Shown here in pieces: positions 51,495 to 64,000 of a stretch of DNA of 64,000 bases. The notes beneath the pieces were generated by a model. That model had not been told where the DNA came from. It did no database searches and saw nothing but the letters and a program-made list of their open reading frames with translations. Position 1 is the first letter of the stretch; the number at the start of each line of letters is the position of its first letter. Source of the stretch: Simmondsia chinensis. Taxonomy: Eukaryota; Streptophyta; Magnoliopsida; Caryophyllales; Simmondsiaceae. The position numbers and the translations under genes were made by a program. The stretch lies in the NCBI GenBank assembly GCA_018398585.1, contig JAGTTD010000010.1, positions 4,791,501 through 4,855,500 on the forward strand. Direction: 5' to 3'.

Positions 51495-52010
51495 TTTAGC
51501 AATGAGACGGGTGAAACCCATTTGGTGCAGGTGTCCGCCCCAAACTAGTGAGACGGGTAGCGGATATGAATATGGTACAAAAGTAAATACCCGCTATGGG
51601 TACGGGACTATATAATGCTATACCAGCCCTGTACACGCAGCGCCCTGTACCCGCCTACATACCTATATTCACCCCATGTAAATTATATGTCCCAATTTGA
51701 ATTTAATTAATCTAAACATAAGATAATGATGTATATACTTAATCTAGACATTAAAAATGTGAAAAATAATTAGATTACAAAAATATAATTTTAAAAACTA
51801 TGGAATACACAATTAGGGCAGGTACAAAATAAGTAATGGATATCTATTGAATACAGACAAGTAATAGAGCGGATATTCGTTGAGTTTGCGGAGGCAAATA
51901 TAAGCATCCACTTTATACTTGTGACAGTCGTAAGTGTAAATTTGGGTGGCAAGCACGTGTATAAAAATGGCACCTACCCACCCCATTGCCCTCCCCAATT
52001 AAATAGCCAA
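51495..52010. repeat. Possible hAT-like element related to 47800-48590
   Basis: Contains GGGTAGCGGATATGAATATG, CTATGGGTACGGGAC and CACCCCATTGCCCTCCCCA, matching the composition of the earlier region. No ends fixed. Confidence 0.3.
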
Positions 52011-52094
52011 AGCCTTCAAAATTATCCTCAGGAGATACCAAAAAGCTTGAGTAGAAAAGAGACTAAAAATGCTGCTAAGGTATATATATCCACT

Positions 52095-52510
52095 AAAATG
52101 CACATCTTGAGGTGCAATGAACCAATCCAGCTCATAATACTAGCCATAGAACTCGAAAAGTTCGGCTTATTTCAAGCTCAATGAGAACTAAGCCAGCTCA
52201 TTTAGTTTTAACAAGCCAAGTACGAGCCTAGTGAAGCTCAAGCTCACCAATGCAATAGCCAATATAAGTCCAAAAGAGTATCTTAATACGAATTATTAGC
52301 TTAAATATCCCTAATTAAGCTTAATTCAGCTAAATAAGACAAGTTTAACTTGAAACTCACCAAGATGGGTTCAAGCTCAATTAAGTTAAGCTCAAGGTTA
52401 TGATGATTCGAGCTCAAGCTTTTACGAACTCTGGGAACTTGGAGCCAAGCCCGAGCCAAGCTTCAAGCTTGACAAGCTAGTGCCTAGCTTGACTCATATA
52501 CATCCCTAAT
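52095..52510. repeat. GAGCTC-type repeat
   Basis: AGCTCAAGCTCACC, CCAAGCCCGAGCCAAGCTTC and similar oligomers; the right end reads TAGGGATGTATATGAGTC on the other strand, a plausible hAT-type end. No TSD found. Confidence 0.45.
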
Positions 52511-53212
52511 CAGACACCACAACAGATATCCACCACCATTTTATAGCAAAACCCGGATCCAAAACTATAAAAACACTAGGATAAACTCCTGTATTCTTTT
52601 CATTTTCTTACCCAATTCAGATTCAATTTCCACTGATCAAAAGTCAATATAATTTACCATTCCCAGGAAAATAATTAAATTAATATTTTTGGTATATTTC
52701 AGCATATTCTAAGGGTCACAAAAAAAAAAGGAAAAACAAAGGATATAGGCATAGGAAAGCAACCAAGGAAAAATTTTCCTTTACATTATTGTTGCCAAAG
52801 CATAAAACAAAAGTAGAAGAATAGATCTTCAGAAAATCATTTGAAAAAGGTGTTAAATTCTCAATGAGAGAAAATATCATATGTACATAACTAATAGCAT
52901 ATGAAACTGAAGTTTTCCACCTTAAACAACAGCTTTCCCATTCTGCTGAGATTTGGCAGGGATTATTACCCACATAGCCATGGAGAGAGAGTGAGGCAAA
53001 GTCGAAAAACGGTACCCGACCACGAAACTGCTGCAAAAACAGGAAGGAGAATATACAAATAGCATATACTGAAAAGACAGAATAATATCATGAAACTGAG
53101 GAAATTCAAGAGAAGGTGAGGCGATAAGCTGTTATTTTTAGCATAACCAATGTTTACTATGAAAAACGAGCCCGTTAACAAAATCTGACCTCAAAATTGT
53201 TGCTAGGGAGAA

Positions 53213-56200
53213 TCATGACAAGTCGAACGAGCCCTGCCCTTCATTGATGGCGTACAGTAGTTTCTTGTACATGATTTCCTGGTCGTGGGTGGGTAAAGAT
53301 GAGTGATTTTGAGGAGCAAAAGTCTGCAAAATGTGTACAAACCACAGATTTGGAAGATAAATTACCTTGGTTGAGTATGGAGGGAGCTTAAGGTAATTAG
53401 CACAGGTCATGACGCTTGGCAAATCGTCATCTGCAGATTCTGATGCTCCTGCACCATTAGATGCTGTGGTCGTTGTTGATGAATGCTGCAGAACAGACAT
53501 CGAGATATCAACATCATTGTCAGTTACATAAACGAGAGAAAAAGTTTCAAACAGAGGCCAGATCAGTGATATAACTGGCAATTCCCGACCCAATCCAAAG
53601 GGTAATCAAACTGAAGGTTTAGGGCCAGGCTTGACAACTCAAACCTAAAATGAATCAACCTAATTGCTAAAAGTTAAACTAGAAGCATAGAGTTGAAAGT
53701 GTCAGCGAACTCAATTGGTAAAGTCTCTGGGAGGTGATGCTCGAGACCTTGAATCGAATTCCGTCTTCATCAACTGGATATAGGGGTTAAGGAGATTCGG
53801 GGAGGGTGACCCATTGTGCAACCCATGTAACTACTTTACCGTAAGTAGAAGAAAAGAAGAAAAAATTGAAGCACAGAATTCAATTCTAATTACTCTCACC
53901 TTCCCATAGTTAGCACTCTGAAGGTAAGCAAGCACAGCATCCATTATCAATATAGACAAGGGATATAACCTCAATAGTATTTGACGCCATCCTTACTAAG
54001 GGAAAAAGCACAGTTTCTTAACAAATGTGATAATTCACATAGGATAATAATAGAAAGGTAGGGTAAAAGTCACAGTTCCAAATGCCATCCAATGCTAATA
54101 ACCAACTGCAATGTACTCTCCCTAAGGAACAATTAACAAATTCTTGCGCCGTTTTTCTTCTATTATATCATGTCTCTCTCTTCACAAGTGCACTAATAAA
54201 TATGACGAAATCTATTTAAATTATTGAGGTTTCAGAATTTTTTTTTATAATGCTTTCTATTTTGTAAAGTTGGGCATTTTTAACAACTTTGGAGCCGTTA
54301 CAGCGATTATTTTGCTGGAAGAAATAAACATATTCACCTTTTCTTTTTTTTGGGGGTGGGGGGGAACGTGATTTTAATAAGATCCACACACATTTCATAT
54401 TATATGATTCTATTGCTCCAGAATTGGTCTCTGCTCTCCCTAGACAACCAAACTAAAGCTGTGTTTGGCAGATGAAACTAGAATTAGATTGTAGAATTGT
54501 AATTCCAATTCCAGTTTAAATGAAATTAGATTTAGGATTGAATTGAAATTCCATTATTTGGCTAACCAAATAATTGGAAGTAATTTCATAGCAAATTGAC
54601 TCAAGTTTTGATGCAATTGAGTTAGATCATTTAGGATTTCAAGTCAATTAGGACCGGGCTTAGATCGCAGTGGATCATTTTGGATTCGAGCCATTTCGAG
54701 TTTTGGGTCGGATTTTAGTCAAGTCGAATCATACTGAGATCCAGTGTACTGAATTTTGGGTGGGTTAGATGCGTTTGTTCTAGGATTCAGGATAGCACTG
54801 ATTGGGCTTGAGTTGGGTAAGGTTAAAGCTCGAGCCATCTTGGTTTCAAGTTAATCAGGTTGCATCATTTCTAGTTCCAAGTTACCTGAGTTGTGTTACA
54901 TCATGTCTAGTTTTAATCATCTCTTATGTTCAAGTTAATTGGGTTAGTTGTCTTTTCTTTTGGATCAGCTTAGTTGAGTCCCATTCAAGATAACCCAACT
55001 CCGTTACGGTCATTTCAGGTTTGAGTCATCACAAATTTGGATCTATCGGTTTGGATATTTCCGACATTGTGGTAGATCGGGTCAGATTAAGATCAAGTCA
55101 AATCAATTCCGGTTCGAGTCATTCAAGTAGGTTATTTTGCATTTCAGGTCAAATTTATGGTAGAATTGACCGTTTTGGTTTCAAGTTATCTTGGGTTTTA
55201 GGTTAAGTGAGTTGGATCATTTTAGGCTTCAGGTCAATAGAGTTAATATGAAATTTAGGTTCCTTCCTCCCGCCCAAAGGAATTGGGATATGTATAATTT
55301 TCAGTCTCAACCCAATTCCATAGAATTACACAATGGAATTTTAATTCCAATTCCAATTCCAATTTCAGCGAGTGAACTAAACAATAAAATTGGAATTGCG
55401 AACCCCAATTCCAATCTTAGAACCAATTCCAAGCTCCAATATGATGTACCAAACAGAGCCTAAGAGAAATTAAGGTCGGGTGCACATTACCTTTCTCACA
55501 ATGGTCAACTTGGGGTTCAACACAGCAAGACCACCTGGTGGAAGGCGAGGCGCACCAGTAACAAATTGGCAAAATGCTCGCTGTTGCTCCGGGGTGAATT
55601 CTCCCATGATCTCAAGTAACTGAAAATCAGACATCCCAAAAAAATAAATAAATAAATAAAAGAAAACATAATCAATCACAAGGCACATTTTCTTTCTGTT
55701 TTCTCAAAGCAGGGGGACTAGGAGTTTCGATCAACAGAAATAACCATACATTAATAACCGCAGGACTCTTAGCCGTGTACCCATGATCGAACTTGATGTG
55801 ATCAACAAGTGTCTTGGGCTGCACAAGTTACCAATCGTCAGTCAAATGTACAAATAACACGAGAAACGTTAACTGCATAACTTTACATGTAAGAAAATAT
55901 AGTCACCTTCCACAACTCTCTCCGGCCACAAAGCAGGCAGTCCAGCTCATTGGAAGAAAATATTTGCAAAGAAGAGATATCAAATACCTGTAACCGATAA
56001 GCATGACATTTTATCAGTTACAGGAAAACCAGAAAAAGGGAAACCCAAGAGAGATAGAGAGAGATTTCAACAGAAATGCTAGTAGGCAACTCAAGTCAAA
56101 CGAAAATCAACATGGAGACTCTACAGCTATATAGCTTCATCAACATGTCAATTTGGAGCACCAAGATAAGTAGATGATTTGCTAGCCAACAAGAAGAAGA

Positions 56201-59200
56201 AGAAGAACAACAACAACAAACTTAGTGCCTGAAAGGCTCCCACTAAGACAAGGTTTTGGGAGGGTGATGCAAGATATTTGTGATGTAACTGTGAAAATCA
56301 GTCACTATGTTCTCCCCTATTATGAAAAAATGGAAACGTTAAGACAAGCTTGATGATTAAACCAGATTTGTGCGGTAGAGAGGGCATACAAGTGTCTCCA
56401 CTAACAAATCTTGAGAAAGAAGTAAACTACCACATCAAGAACTCACAAAAACGGACTTTTATCAATTTTGTGCGGAGAGTTAAAACAAAAATACAATGCC
56501 CAGCAGGAAACAGAATATGCCGATGAACGCTACAACCTAACTCAGAAATGGTTCATAATAAGCATCATAAGCATAAATCATTTCTATATCACAAAGATGG
56601 AAGAGAAGCCGCAGCAACTAACCTGGTTGAAACCTGCCCTAAAAGCTTCCATTTGTCGCATGATCCCTGTCTTGACATTTGCATCTACCACTAACGATAA
56701 GTACTCCTCTAAATTATTGATGTCCACCTGAAATACATGACCATTCAATAACTAATACCATTCAAAAAGCTGCATCACCATAGAAGGGAAGTGCATAGAA
56801 CTTTACATTTTCCATCTCAGGTTTCAGAATGTAATCTGGATAGCCAGGAAGTGTGAAATCCAGACAGAGGTCCTCAATCAGGGCTCCACGGAAACGTAAA
56901 TCAGTTATCGAATCAGTATCACCAATTGATTCCAAGTACTGTTTTCTGCAAACTATAGCTTGTAACCCTTGCAAAATTTTCCCAAACTCGGGATCAAATG
57001 AAAGGATATCATGCAAATCAAGCTCCTGTTCCACATCACAACATGAAAGATTTGCTATCATGAATAAGAAGAAAAGGTAGAAATTAGAAATGAGGATGAC
57101 ATATTGTTGTCCAGCAAACTATTTTCCAAAAGGGGCGAATGCAAAGTGCACAGAAAAGCATCACAAAGACAAATTCGAAAGATAGTCCTTTGTAAGTCAA
57201 CCGGAAACCCCCACCACCAAAGAAGGAAAACTCGCTCTCATTTTCTAAGAAACTCGGCAAAGCAATTTTTAATAACGTTTGTACATGAGTTCCCATGCAT
57301 TCCAAAAGGAAGGAATACACTTACCTGACCAAGGACAAGCTTGCAGAACGCTGTGGATAATGGGAGGTCCAAAAGACGGCCGTCCTGAAGAGCTTTGGCC
57401 ATCACGCGTCCAAGTAGCCGAAAATACTCAACTACCTTAGAAAATTGACTACCTTCAGATGCATCAGAATTTGGTGGCCAAGGACGAGGAAACAACCCAA
57501 GTGGAGCTTGGACAAGAGTTCCATCACTGGCAGCTTCAGGAGCATTTTCGGACTCCTCGATTTTATGTTGCTCATCTACATCAATCTCCATTGAATGCTT
57601 TGCAGGAGAAGAACTTGTCCTCCACATCCCTAATCCAACCTTTTGCAGGTCATGACTCAACAGGGTGTAGAACTCCAGGGTTGGACCCAGTCCAGTTCCC
57701 ACTTCACCAAAGTACTCTACTTCAAGGACAGCTTTCTGGCTAGAATACATCTCCATGACTTTAGCAGCAGAATCTAAAATGCGATTTCGTGATACACGAA
57801 CTTTCTGCCGCTGTAGTCTCCCAAACCTGACTTCTCTTTCATTTGATGATCCATGACCATCAGCACCCTGCTGCTGTAGCCGATACAAGGCACGAGACAA
57901 TCCAAAAGCAGTAGAATAAAAGAACTGACGTCGAGTATCAAAAGGAAACAAAAAGGGACATGCTTTTGTCAACTGGTAACACCACGATGGAAGACTACCA
58001 CTACAAAGTGCAAGCGCATCCTGTATTTGCCGAGCCAATTTTGGAGTGAGCTTGCTGTTGACAAATTCCTCCGTTGGAATCCTGACTCCAGTTGCACTCA
58101 ACTCATCAAGACTTGATATTGTTCCTTCGGCATATTCATCAGACACCATTTGGATTCTCAAACGCGGTGCAAGCTGATTCAAACCCTCAAGTACACGCAG
58201 CAATGCCAGTATATTATAAGTTGGGTTAGATTTCTCCATATCACAAGGAAGTTCTCCTTGCAAAATGCTATCTAGAAGTGACATCTGATGGGATATAGCA
58301 TCAGAACTGGAAATGAATGAAGATGCAAATTTTGCGGATTTTGATAGGGAAGAAGCATCCAATCCACTAGTGGTCATCTTATCAGCCTGGTTATCCGCTC
58401 GCTGGTAGGTGATTGTATAAATATCACTCCATGACCGACTTCCATCACTAATTAATTCACTTCCAGTATATTTCTCTTCATCATCTTCACCCATCACAAG
58501 CTGTTGTTGGATGGCCTGGTAGATTGTCAACTTCCGGTTTAACTGCTTCCCACCAGCAGAGAAGATTAATCTAGGAGCGTCACCGCCACTAAACAAACGG
58601 TCATTACGATCTCTGCCTCCCCTAATACCTCTCCCATTTGATGTAAGGCCAGCCATGGCAGCAGCCGCAAATGACATTGCACCCCTTGAACCAAAGGAAC
58701 TTCCACCGCGGAGCTCCATAGAATCTGATCCCCTAACTGTGGCAGCTCTGCTACTGGAGCCAGAAGCACGAGGGGTCTGACCATCACTCGCTGCTGGGGC
58801 TGCTGCACTGTCTTCCACTGAATCACCCAACTTCACATCATGTACCTTGTCAGCCATGCAAGCAGCGAGTGAATCATCCCCAAGCACCTAAAATTGAAAC
58901 ATAGAAGAAATAAGTAAAGTCGATTTTGAGAATGGATCCCATTGACATAGCTTGCCACCTCATATATGGCTCTGTGCAAGACAATAGCCATCTGAGGCTA
59001 GATCATATAAGAAAAATTAGACCATGTAGGGAAGAATAACTATGATAACCAAGGAACCGTATCAACCTCGCAGTTGGGCAATCGTGATGTCATAATATGA
59101 ACAAGTACGCAGTCAACAGAATGCTTGACTAATAAATACTACTCATTTTGATCAAATAAACGCACATAACCCAAATCCGTCTTTGATCCAAAAGTTTGGA

Positions 59201-62200
59201 TTCCGAACACCCAATGCATTAGAGACGGCTTACGTTAGCTAGTCAATAGTACACAAAATCTTGTCGGACTCGCTGTATCTGAGTAACTGAGCCCCACCTT
59301 GACTGATCATCCATCAATATCTGAGATTCTGAGGCAGAATATTCACATATGGATGATGAATTGCATGGAAAATTATGACACAAGGCAATGTTGGCCATAA
59401 TACTAAGATTCTTTTTACACAAAACAGAGAAGTATGTCAAAAAGAACCAGCAGAAGCAGAATCAATGAGCACAAATCATTGCTTTAAGGTATGTAAAGCC
59501 GCCAACAAGTATTGTGAAGTATGTCATTTATATAAGACCAAAAGCGGAAATATAGGGAAGCCTGACTTAAAGAACATACATCATCATGGCCATCATCTTC
59601 GTCATCAGATATGTCATCGTCATCAATCACAAGTACATCATCGATTTCGACAGGAGACAAGTCCAACTCTTCATCCTACAAGAAACAACCAAAAACAATA
59701 ATAATTAATCACCAACTCAGACATCCTAAAAGGAACATTGTGTCAATGATTGAAAGCCATGCAGAAAATAAATAAGATTTGTAAATTGAGGACAATAGCA
59801 ATAATAAAATATATTGCTTCCTGCTAGTCTACATGCTTCAAGGCCGAATAATCCTATTGATGCAGAACACAACAGAGTCAAGCGCACAAAGCCTTAGAAA
59901 GGAGCAAGAACATAGCCACGTCAATGTTGATTCGAATCATCAGTTCATCCAGTCTGAGATCTCTAGGATAACGTTAGTTGCAGCAAGTGACCCCAAAAAA
60001 AAACCTCTGATACAGACATTCAATTGTACATTCAGCCCAGCTTCTAGAGAAGTTTATCTACTCCAGAACCCAAACATCACTCTGAAGCGTGCAGCAAAAA
60101 ACTTCCCCAATAAATTCATATAGCTGCTAGAGAACCATATGCCAAGGCATCTTAAATCTTTCCCAGAGAGCTGAAATCAGTATCTAGGCAAGTACTTTCT
60201 TCCCCCCCCCCCCCCCCCCCCCCCCCAAAAAAAAAGCTAATCCGTTCTTTGAAAATTTCCTCTCATATAGAAGCTTTAAGACACTAAACCTAGATATCAG
60301 CTGGTAAGCAGCTTCATTAAAACAGAGATAGGAAATTGAATAAATACCCAGCAGAAAAAAGCTTATCCATATCTGCACAAATGAAGCATTCAAAGAATTC
60401 AGCAAGGTTCATCTAAATTGGTTATCAAAGCAACCCTCTTGGGCAAGAAGTCCTAAAGAAAACTATTACAAACTAAAATTTAGCATACCTCAGAACCAGA
60501 CTCTCCATTTGCTGGTTTCATTTGAGCATCTTTGTCCAGAGCCCTCCGCCTACCAGCAGCATTTCTTGTATTAGGTCCTTTTGTCTCTTCTTGTGCAGGT
60601 TTCAGAATAGCTTTGCCCTTTCCTTTTGACGAACTGCCACTTCTCTCCAGAGATGAATCCTTCTTAGATGTGTCTCCTATATTCACAGCGGACTTCGATC
60701 TCGTAGAATGACGACGAGTGTTGGAAGCAGGAGTGGAGGAAGCAGGTGGAGAAGCACCACTCCTTGCTGGTTCAGTCCCCACCTCGGAATTTCCAACGGA
60801 TGATGATGACTTCTGTCCAGATTCTCCTCTTTGAACTCGGGACCAGAGGAAATCTTCAACAGCTGCCAAACTGGCTAGAGGATCAATAAGTACCACAGTA
60901 TTCGAATAGTCTCTAAGTGATTTCTCCCCTGAAGCTCTACACAACCGCAGCTTAAATGGTTGAGACAAAGCACTTAGTCCAGAAGATAGGCGTGCACTGC
61001 CACCTGAAGACCTAGCAGAATGACTTAAAACAACAGGAAACCGTTCCAATGAAGACAGTGCATGTTGAAGCTTCTGAACTAAAACAGTCATAGGAGGAAC
61101 CTTCCCTTCATCGACACTGGTCGGAAGGGCCACTGCGATAAATCTTTTATATCTTGCTAGTGCTTGTTGTCTAAGTTTAGGTAGGTTTGCCTCGGAAATT
61201 TTCTCCTTGGAAAAGTAACCACAAGAAAAATAGCTTAGCAAAGCAGCAACAACTCCACTGCCAATAAATTCAAAAGTTGACACCCCATCCCCTTTGCTTA
61301 GTTCTGCTAGCATCTCAGATATTATGCCTACTAAATTCTCCTCCTTGCCAAAAGAATGATCTCCCATGTGAGAAGCCTTTAACTTTCCCTTTACTCTTGT
61401 CTTCTGGTCTTCAATACCGGCATTCAACTTTGCACACAGATTCTTCAGATGCAACAGATCATCAGAAACACCAACATCGACAGCCCCAGAATCAGAAGGG
61501 AAATACTTATCTTTGAGGGCCTTTGCACAAGCACTAACTGTAGCACGAAGATTAGAACTAGCAGTGGGTATTTCGACCGAACTAGGAGGAGAACCAATGC
61601 TAACCGAAACAGAACCCTTGGACTCTTCAACTAAGTTAACATCTAAATTAGAGTTGGCACTACGTCTGCGTAAACGCCTAGAACGCGATGATGTTGGTGG
61701 CGTTGAATTAGTATCTTTATCAGGAGTAGAGGCCTGGGATGAATTGGGTGGCGCAGCTAGGATAAGCGAATCCACAGCATGAACAACACCTTCTCTGACA
61801 AACATCTTGGAGAATGTCTCCGGGAGCTTCTCCAGTAGAATTTCGGCCATTTGGAGAGCAGGCACAAGTACTTGTGGATCTTTCCATGCTAAAACACCAG
61901 CAAGGAAACTGAGAAATTTCAAAATCGTATTAGCGAGAGTGATAATCCACGCACATAAAAAGTTGAGAAAAAAGTTAAACACAATGAGCAGGTTATGACT
62001 GAAATACCTTGATATATTCGTCACACTATTCAAGGATGATACCATATCGGCATTGCTGAAGTACATCAGCTTTCCAATCACTGAGAGACATTTGTGCCGA
62101 ACAGGGCCATTCACACTAGATCCATAGATCTGCTTCACAAAGAAGCTAGTCAACAGGCAATTCATTGATCTGCTAAAAATCAAGAGGGCAAGAAACGATA

Positions 62201-62492
62201 TCTCCACAACAATATAGTAGACATTGGCGAAGATTTAAATTACCTGTATCAGCACAGGAAGAAGGTCCATTCCAAACTGCTGCAAAAGCTCAGGCTGGTC
62301 ACACAGCAATTTCTCGCGGAATGAGACATCCTGGGCATTTCCACTAGCTTCATCCTGTTTGCCAGAAGAGCTGATGGGTGATTTCCTTAAAAGGGGCCCC
62401 TTTATAAAGAAATTGGAGCTCGTTGGAAGGGAGATAGTTCCCTGCGGAAGTGGAGGGAGAAGCTCGTTTGCAAGGTTGACGATCTCAAAAAT
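53213..62492 (-). CDS. UPL3: HECT E3 ubiquitin ligase, UPL3-like; last 12 exons, 5' end outside window
   Basis: UPL3 (KAKTUS) transfers ubiquitin through a HECT cysteine; in Arabidopsis it restrains trichome branching and endoreduplication. Exons: 62492-62244, 62129-62008, 61908-60489, 59675-59580, 58887-57325, 57025-56807, 56727-56623, 55987-55907, 55818-55750, 55619-55491, 53485-53366, 53278-53213. Phases agree: 4239 nt, 1412 aa and TGA. Arabidopsis UPL3 is near 1,890 aa, so roughly 475 N-terminal residues (armadillo-like repeats) lie off the right edge. Seen: the end of the repeat region ([10 protein letters not shown]), Ser-rich and acidic linkers ([11 protein letters not shown]), the HECT domain from about 57830, catalytic Cys in [13 protein letters not shown] (53404-53402) and end [11 protein letters not shown]4 is a less likely alternative. 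No breaks seen. Confidence 0.93.
53697..53870 (+). mobile_element. tRNA-derived SINE in UPL3 intron
   Basis: A-box-like CTCAATTGGTAAAGTC and, about 35 bp on, B-box-like TTGAATCGAATTCC, then a body with GGGTGACCCATTGTG and a purine-rich tail (AGAAGAAAAGAAGAAAAAA). TSD not secured. Confidence 0.55.
54458..55460. mobile_element. PIF/Harbinger-like non-autonomous element, 1.0 kb, in UPL3 intron
   Basis: The left end is AGCTGTGTTTGGCAGATGAA; the right end reads GGCTCTGTTTGGTACATCAT on the other strand. TAA lies on both sides (54455-54457 and 55461-55463). GGAATTGNAATTCC motifs lie near both ends, and the interior is GGGTCGGATTTTAG-like repetitive. No transposase frame. Confidence 0.75.
56205..56275 (-). 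repeat. RTE/SINE tail fragment in UPL3 intron
   Basis: Plus strand: AACAACAACAACAAACTTAGTG, CTGAAAGGCTCCCACTAAG and GGTTTTGGGAGGGTGATGC, the inverted shared tail. Confidence 0.65.
60196..60235. repeat. C-run followed by A-run in UPL3 intron
   Basis: About 28 Cs followed by nine As. It resembles the C/A junction in 5S-SINE copy 1 (from about 3149), but no SINE sequence surrounds it. Confidence 0.8.
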
Positions 62493-62860
62493 CTACAAAA
62501 AAATTTCCGTACTGTTAAAAACCATCAAAAGCATTCCATATTCCACACATTTTTTAAGAAATACACGCTATTATGTAGAGGATATATGAAACCCAAACCA
62601 AATCAATGAAGACAGATAACAAGCAAAATTTCACCAATCATACAGCGAAACCACCATGCAAGGCATCTAATAGAACTAGTATCATCTCTCAGACCCTGAC
62701 TGGTAACATGTGATCTCCTATTGATAATGCAATATCCTAGCTGTTACTCTCCCCTCCAAATTTAAGAGTATAATGACATGAAGTTGCAAGAATTCAAGAA
62801 AATACAGAATACTAGGACCTCCCAAGCATCTCTGACAAACAACATATGGTCGAACACATT

Positions 62861-64000
62861 AAAACAACAACAATAACAAACCCAGTGCCTCAAGGGCTCC
62901 CGCTTATGCAAGGTCTCGGAGGGGTGGGATGTACGCAGCCTTACCCCTCCACGGTGCTACCCCTAAAGGGAGGCTGTGTCCGAGGACCCCTGACCTGAGA
63001 AGCATAAAAAAATAAAAGCATAGAAACATAAAAGCATCTATGCGTAAGAGTATAAGAACAACGACGCAAAGCAAGCCCATAAAAAGCATCCAGCAATAAT
63101 AGGCAATAAAGTGACAGGGCAACAAAACAAAATGCAACCAACACACGACCAAAGTGCGTACAATCAAGCCAGCATACATATCAATCTAGGGGAGCTAGTA
63201 CTAGGTTGGATGTGCTCAACTATCCTAAACCGCTATATCGGCCACACCTATGCTTACCCTCCACTCAGCTCCATCTAGAGTCATCTCCTCGTTTAGGTTG
63301 AGGCGAGCAAGGTCATGTCGAATCGTCTCCATCCAAATCTTCTTTGGCCGGCCTCTCCCTCTCTTCCCGTTTGTAATATGGAGTTGTTCGCATCTCATGA
63401 CCAGGGCGGTGGTCTGTCTCCTCATAACAAGTCCAAACTACCACAAACATTGCTCCCTTAGCTTATCGTCGATTAGGGTCACGCCCAAGTTACTACTTAT
63501 AGCGTCATTTCTGATCTTATCTTTCTTTGTTTGTCCACACATCCACAGCAACATCCTCATCTCTGCCACCTTGAACTTCTACGTATGATGTTATTTAACT
63601 AACCAGCACTTCGCCCCTTAAGATATAGCCGGTCTCACTACCGTCTTATAGTATTTTTCCTTTAACTTTAACGGAACTTTTTGTCGCATAGTACCGCTGA
63701 GGCCATCCTCCATTTATGCCAGTCTACTTTAATCCGATTGTTGACATCTGCATCAACTTCACCGTCTTGTTGCACCATGGATCCCAAGTATTTAAAGCAC
63801 TCTTTTTTTGGTATGCACTCTGATCCAATCTTGACGTCTTCTATGCTTGGCCTGGTTGGGGTACAAAACTTGAGTTCCATATGCTCGATCTTGGATCTAC
63901 TGAGTCGTAAGCCTTTAAATTCCAAGGCCATTTTCCCAAGTTCCAGCTTCTCATTCATGTCTTCTCTAGACTCCCACCGGAACTATATCATCTGCAAAAA
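62861..64000 (-). mobile_element. RTE-type LINE in UPL3 intron, continues past right edge
   Basis: Minus strand: the frame 63958-63668 has RT C-terminal sequence (ESKG-like LEFKGLRLSRSK, CFKYLGSMVQQDGEVD, WRMASAVLCDKKF); further down, RKRGRGRPKKIW near 63360. The 3' end runs GGGTCCTCGGACACAGCCTC, GGGTAAGGCTGCGTACATCC, GCGGGAGCCCTTGAGGCACT to a TTG-type tail at 62861. Frames are broken in places. It lies in the same orientation as UPL3. Confidence 0.85.

Noticed and set aside
52716..53181. Minus-strand frames downstream of UPL3
   Set aside because: They lie in the 3' UTR after the UPL3 stop at 53213 and look like random AT-rich frames.

Overview
This is nuclear DNA of a flowering plant, most likely a eudicot. 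It is AT-rich, and three conserved plant genes with many GT-AG introns sit in dense transposable-element debris. Nothing looks organellar or bacterial. I cannot name the species. Exon joins were made by hand from splice sites, reading phase and family knowledge, with no search or transcript data.

Layout. 1-3030: a Ty1/copia element on the minus strand, running off the left edge. 3031-12600: repeats only, including two 5S-rRNA-derived SINEs, a LINE copy with only its first ORF, and hAT-like and other small DNA elements. 12638-18624 (minus): a complete seven-exon type-I ROP/RAC small GTPase gene, 198 aa. 18.8-35.6 kb: intergenic repeats, with LINE, copia and gypsy relics, a second ORF1-only LINE, an RTE LINE and long AT-rich stretches. 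35615-47211 (plus): a complete 18-exon GH35 beta-galactosidase gene, 841 aa, whose introns are packed with small elements. 47.2-53.2 kb: repeats, including three tandem units of about 490 bp. 53213-62492 (minus): the last 12 exons of a UPL3-type HECT E3 ubiquitin ligase; its 5' exons lie beyond the right edge. 62.86-64 kb: an RTE LINE inside a UPL3 intron.

The three genes have unrelated roles (signalling GTPase, cell-wall galactosidase, ubiquitin ligase) and are not a functional cluster. The beta-galactosidase and UPL3 genes are convergent, about 6 kb apart.

The most unusual content is the small retroelements. (1) A SINE family has a head of near-canonical 5S rRNA and a tail matching the 3' end of RTE LINEs in the same window; two copies have clear target-site duplications (TSDs), one exact over 16 bp. 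(2) Two L1-type copies run from an ORF1 reading frame straight into the LINE 3' end with no reverse transcriptase, each between its own TSDs, like mammalian half-LINEs. (3) A very small LTR-retroelement (TRIM) family has LTRs of about 58-80 bp and a total length of about 280-300 bp, with a primer-binding site (PBS) for initiator tRNA-Met. (4) Several non-autonomous hAT-like elements share TAG-type ends and 8-bp TSDs but have interiors made of simple oligomers.
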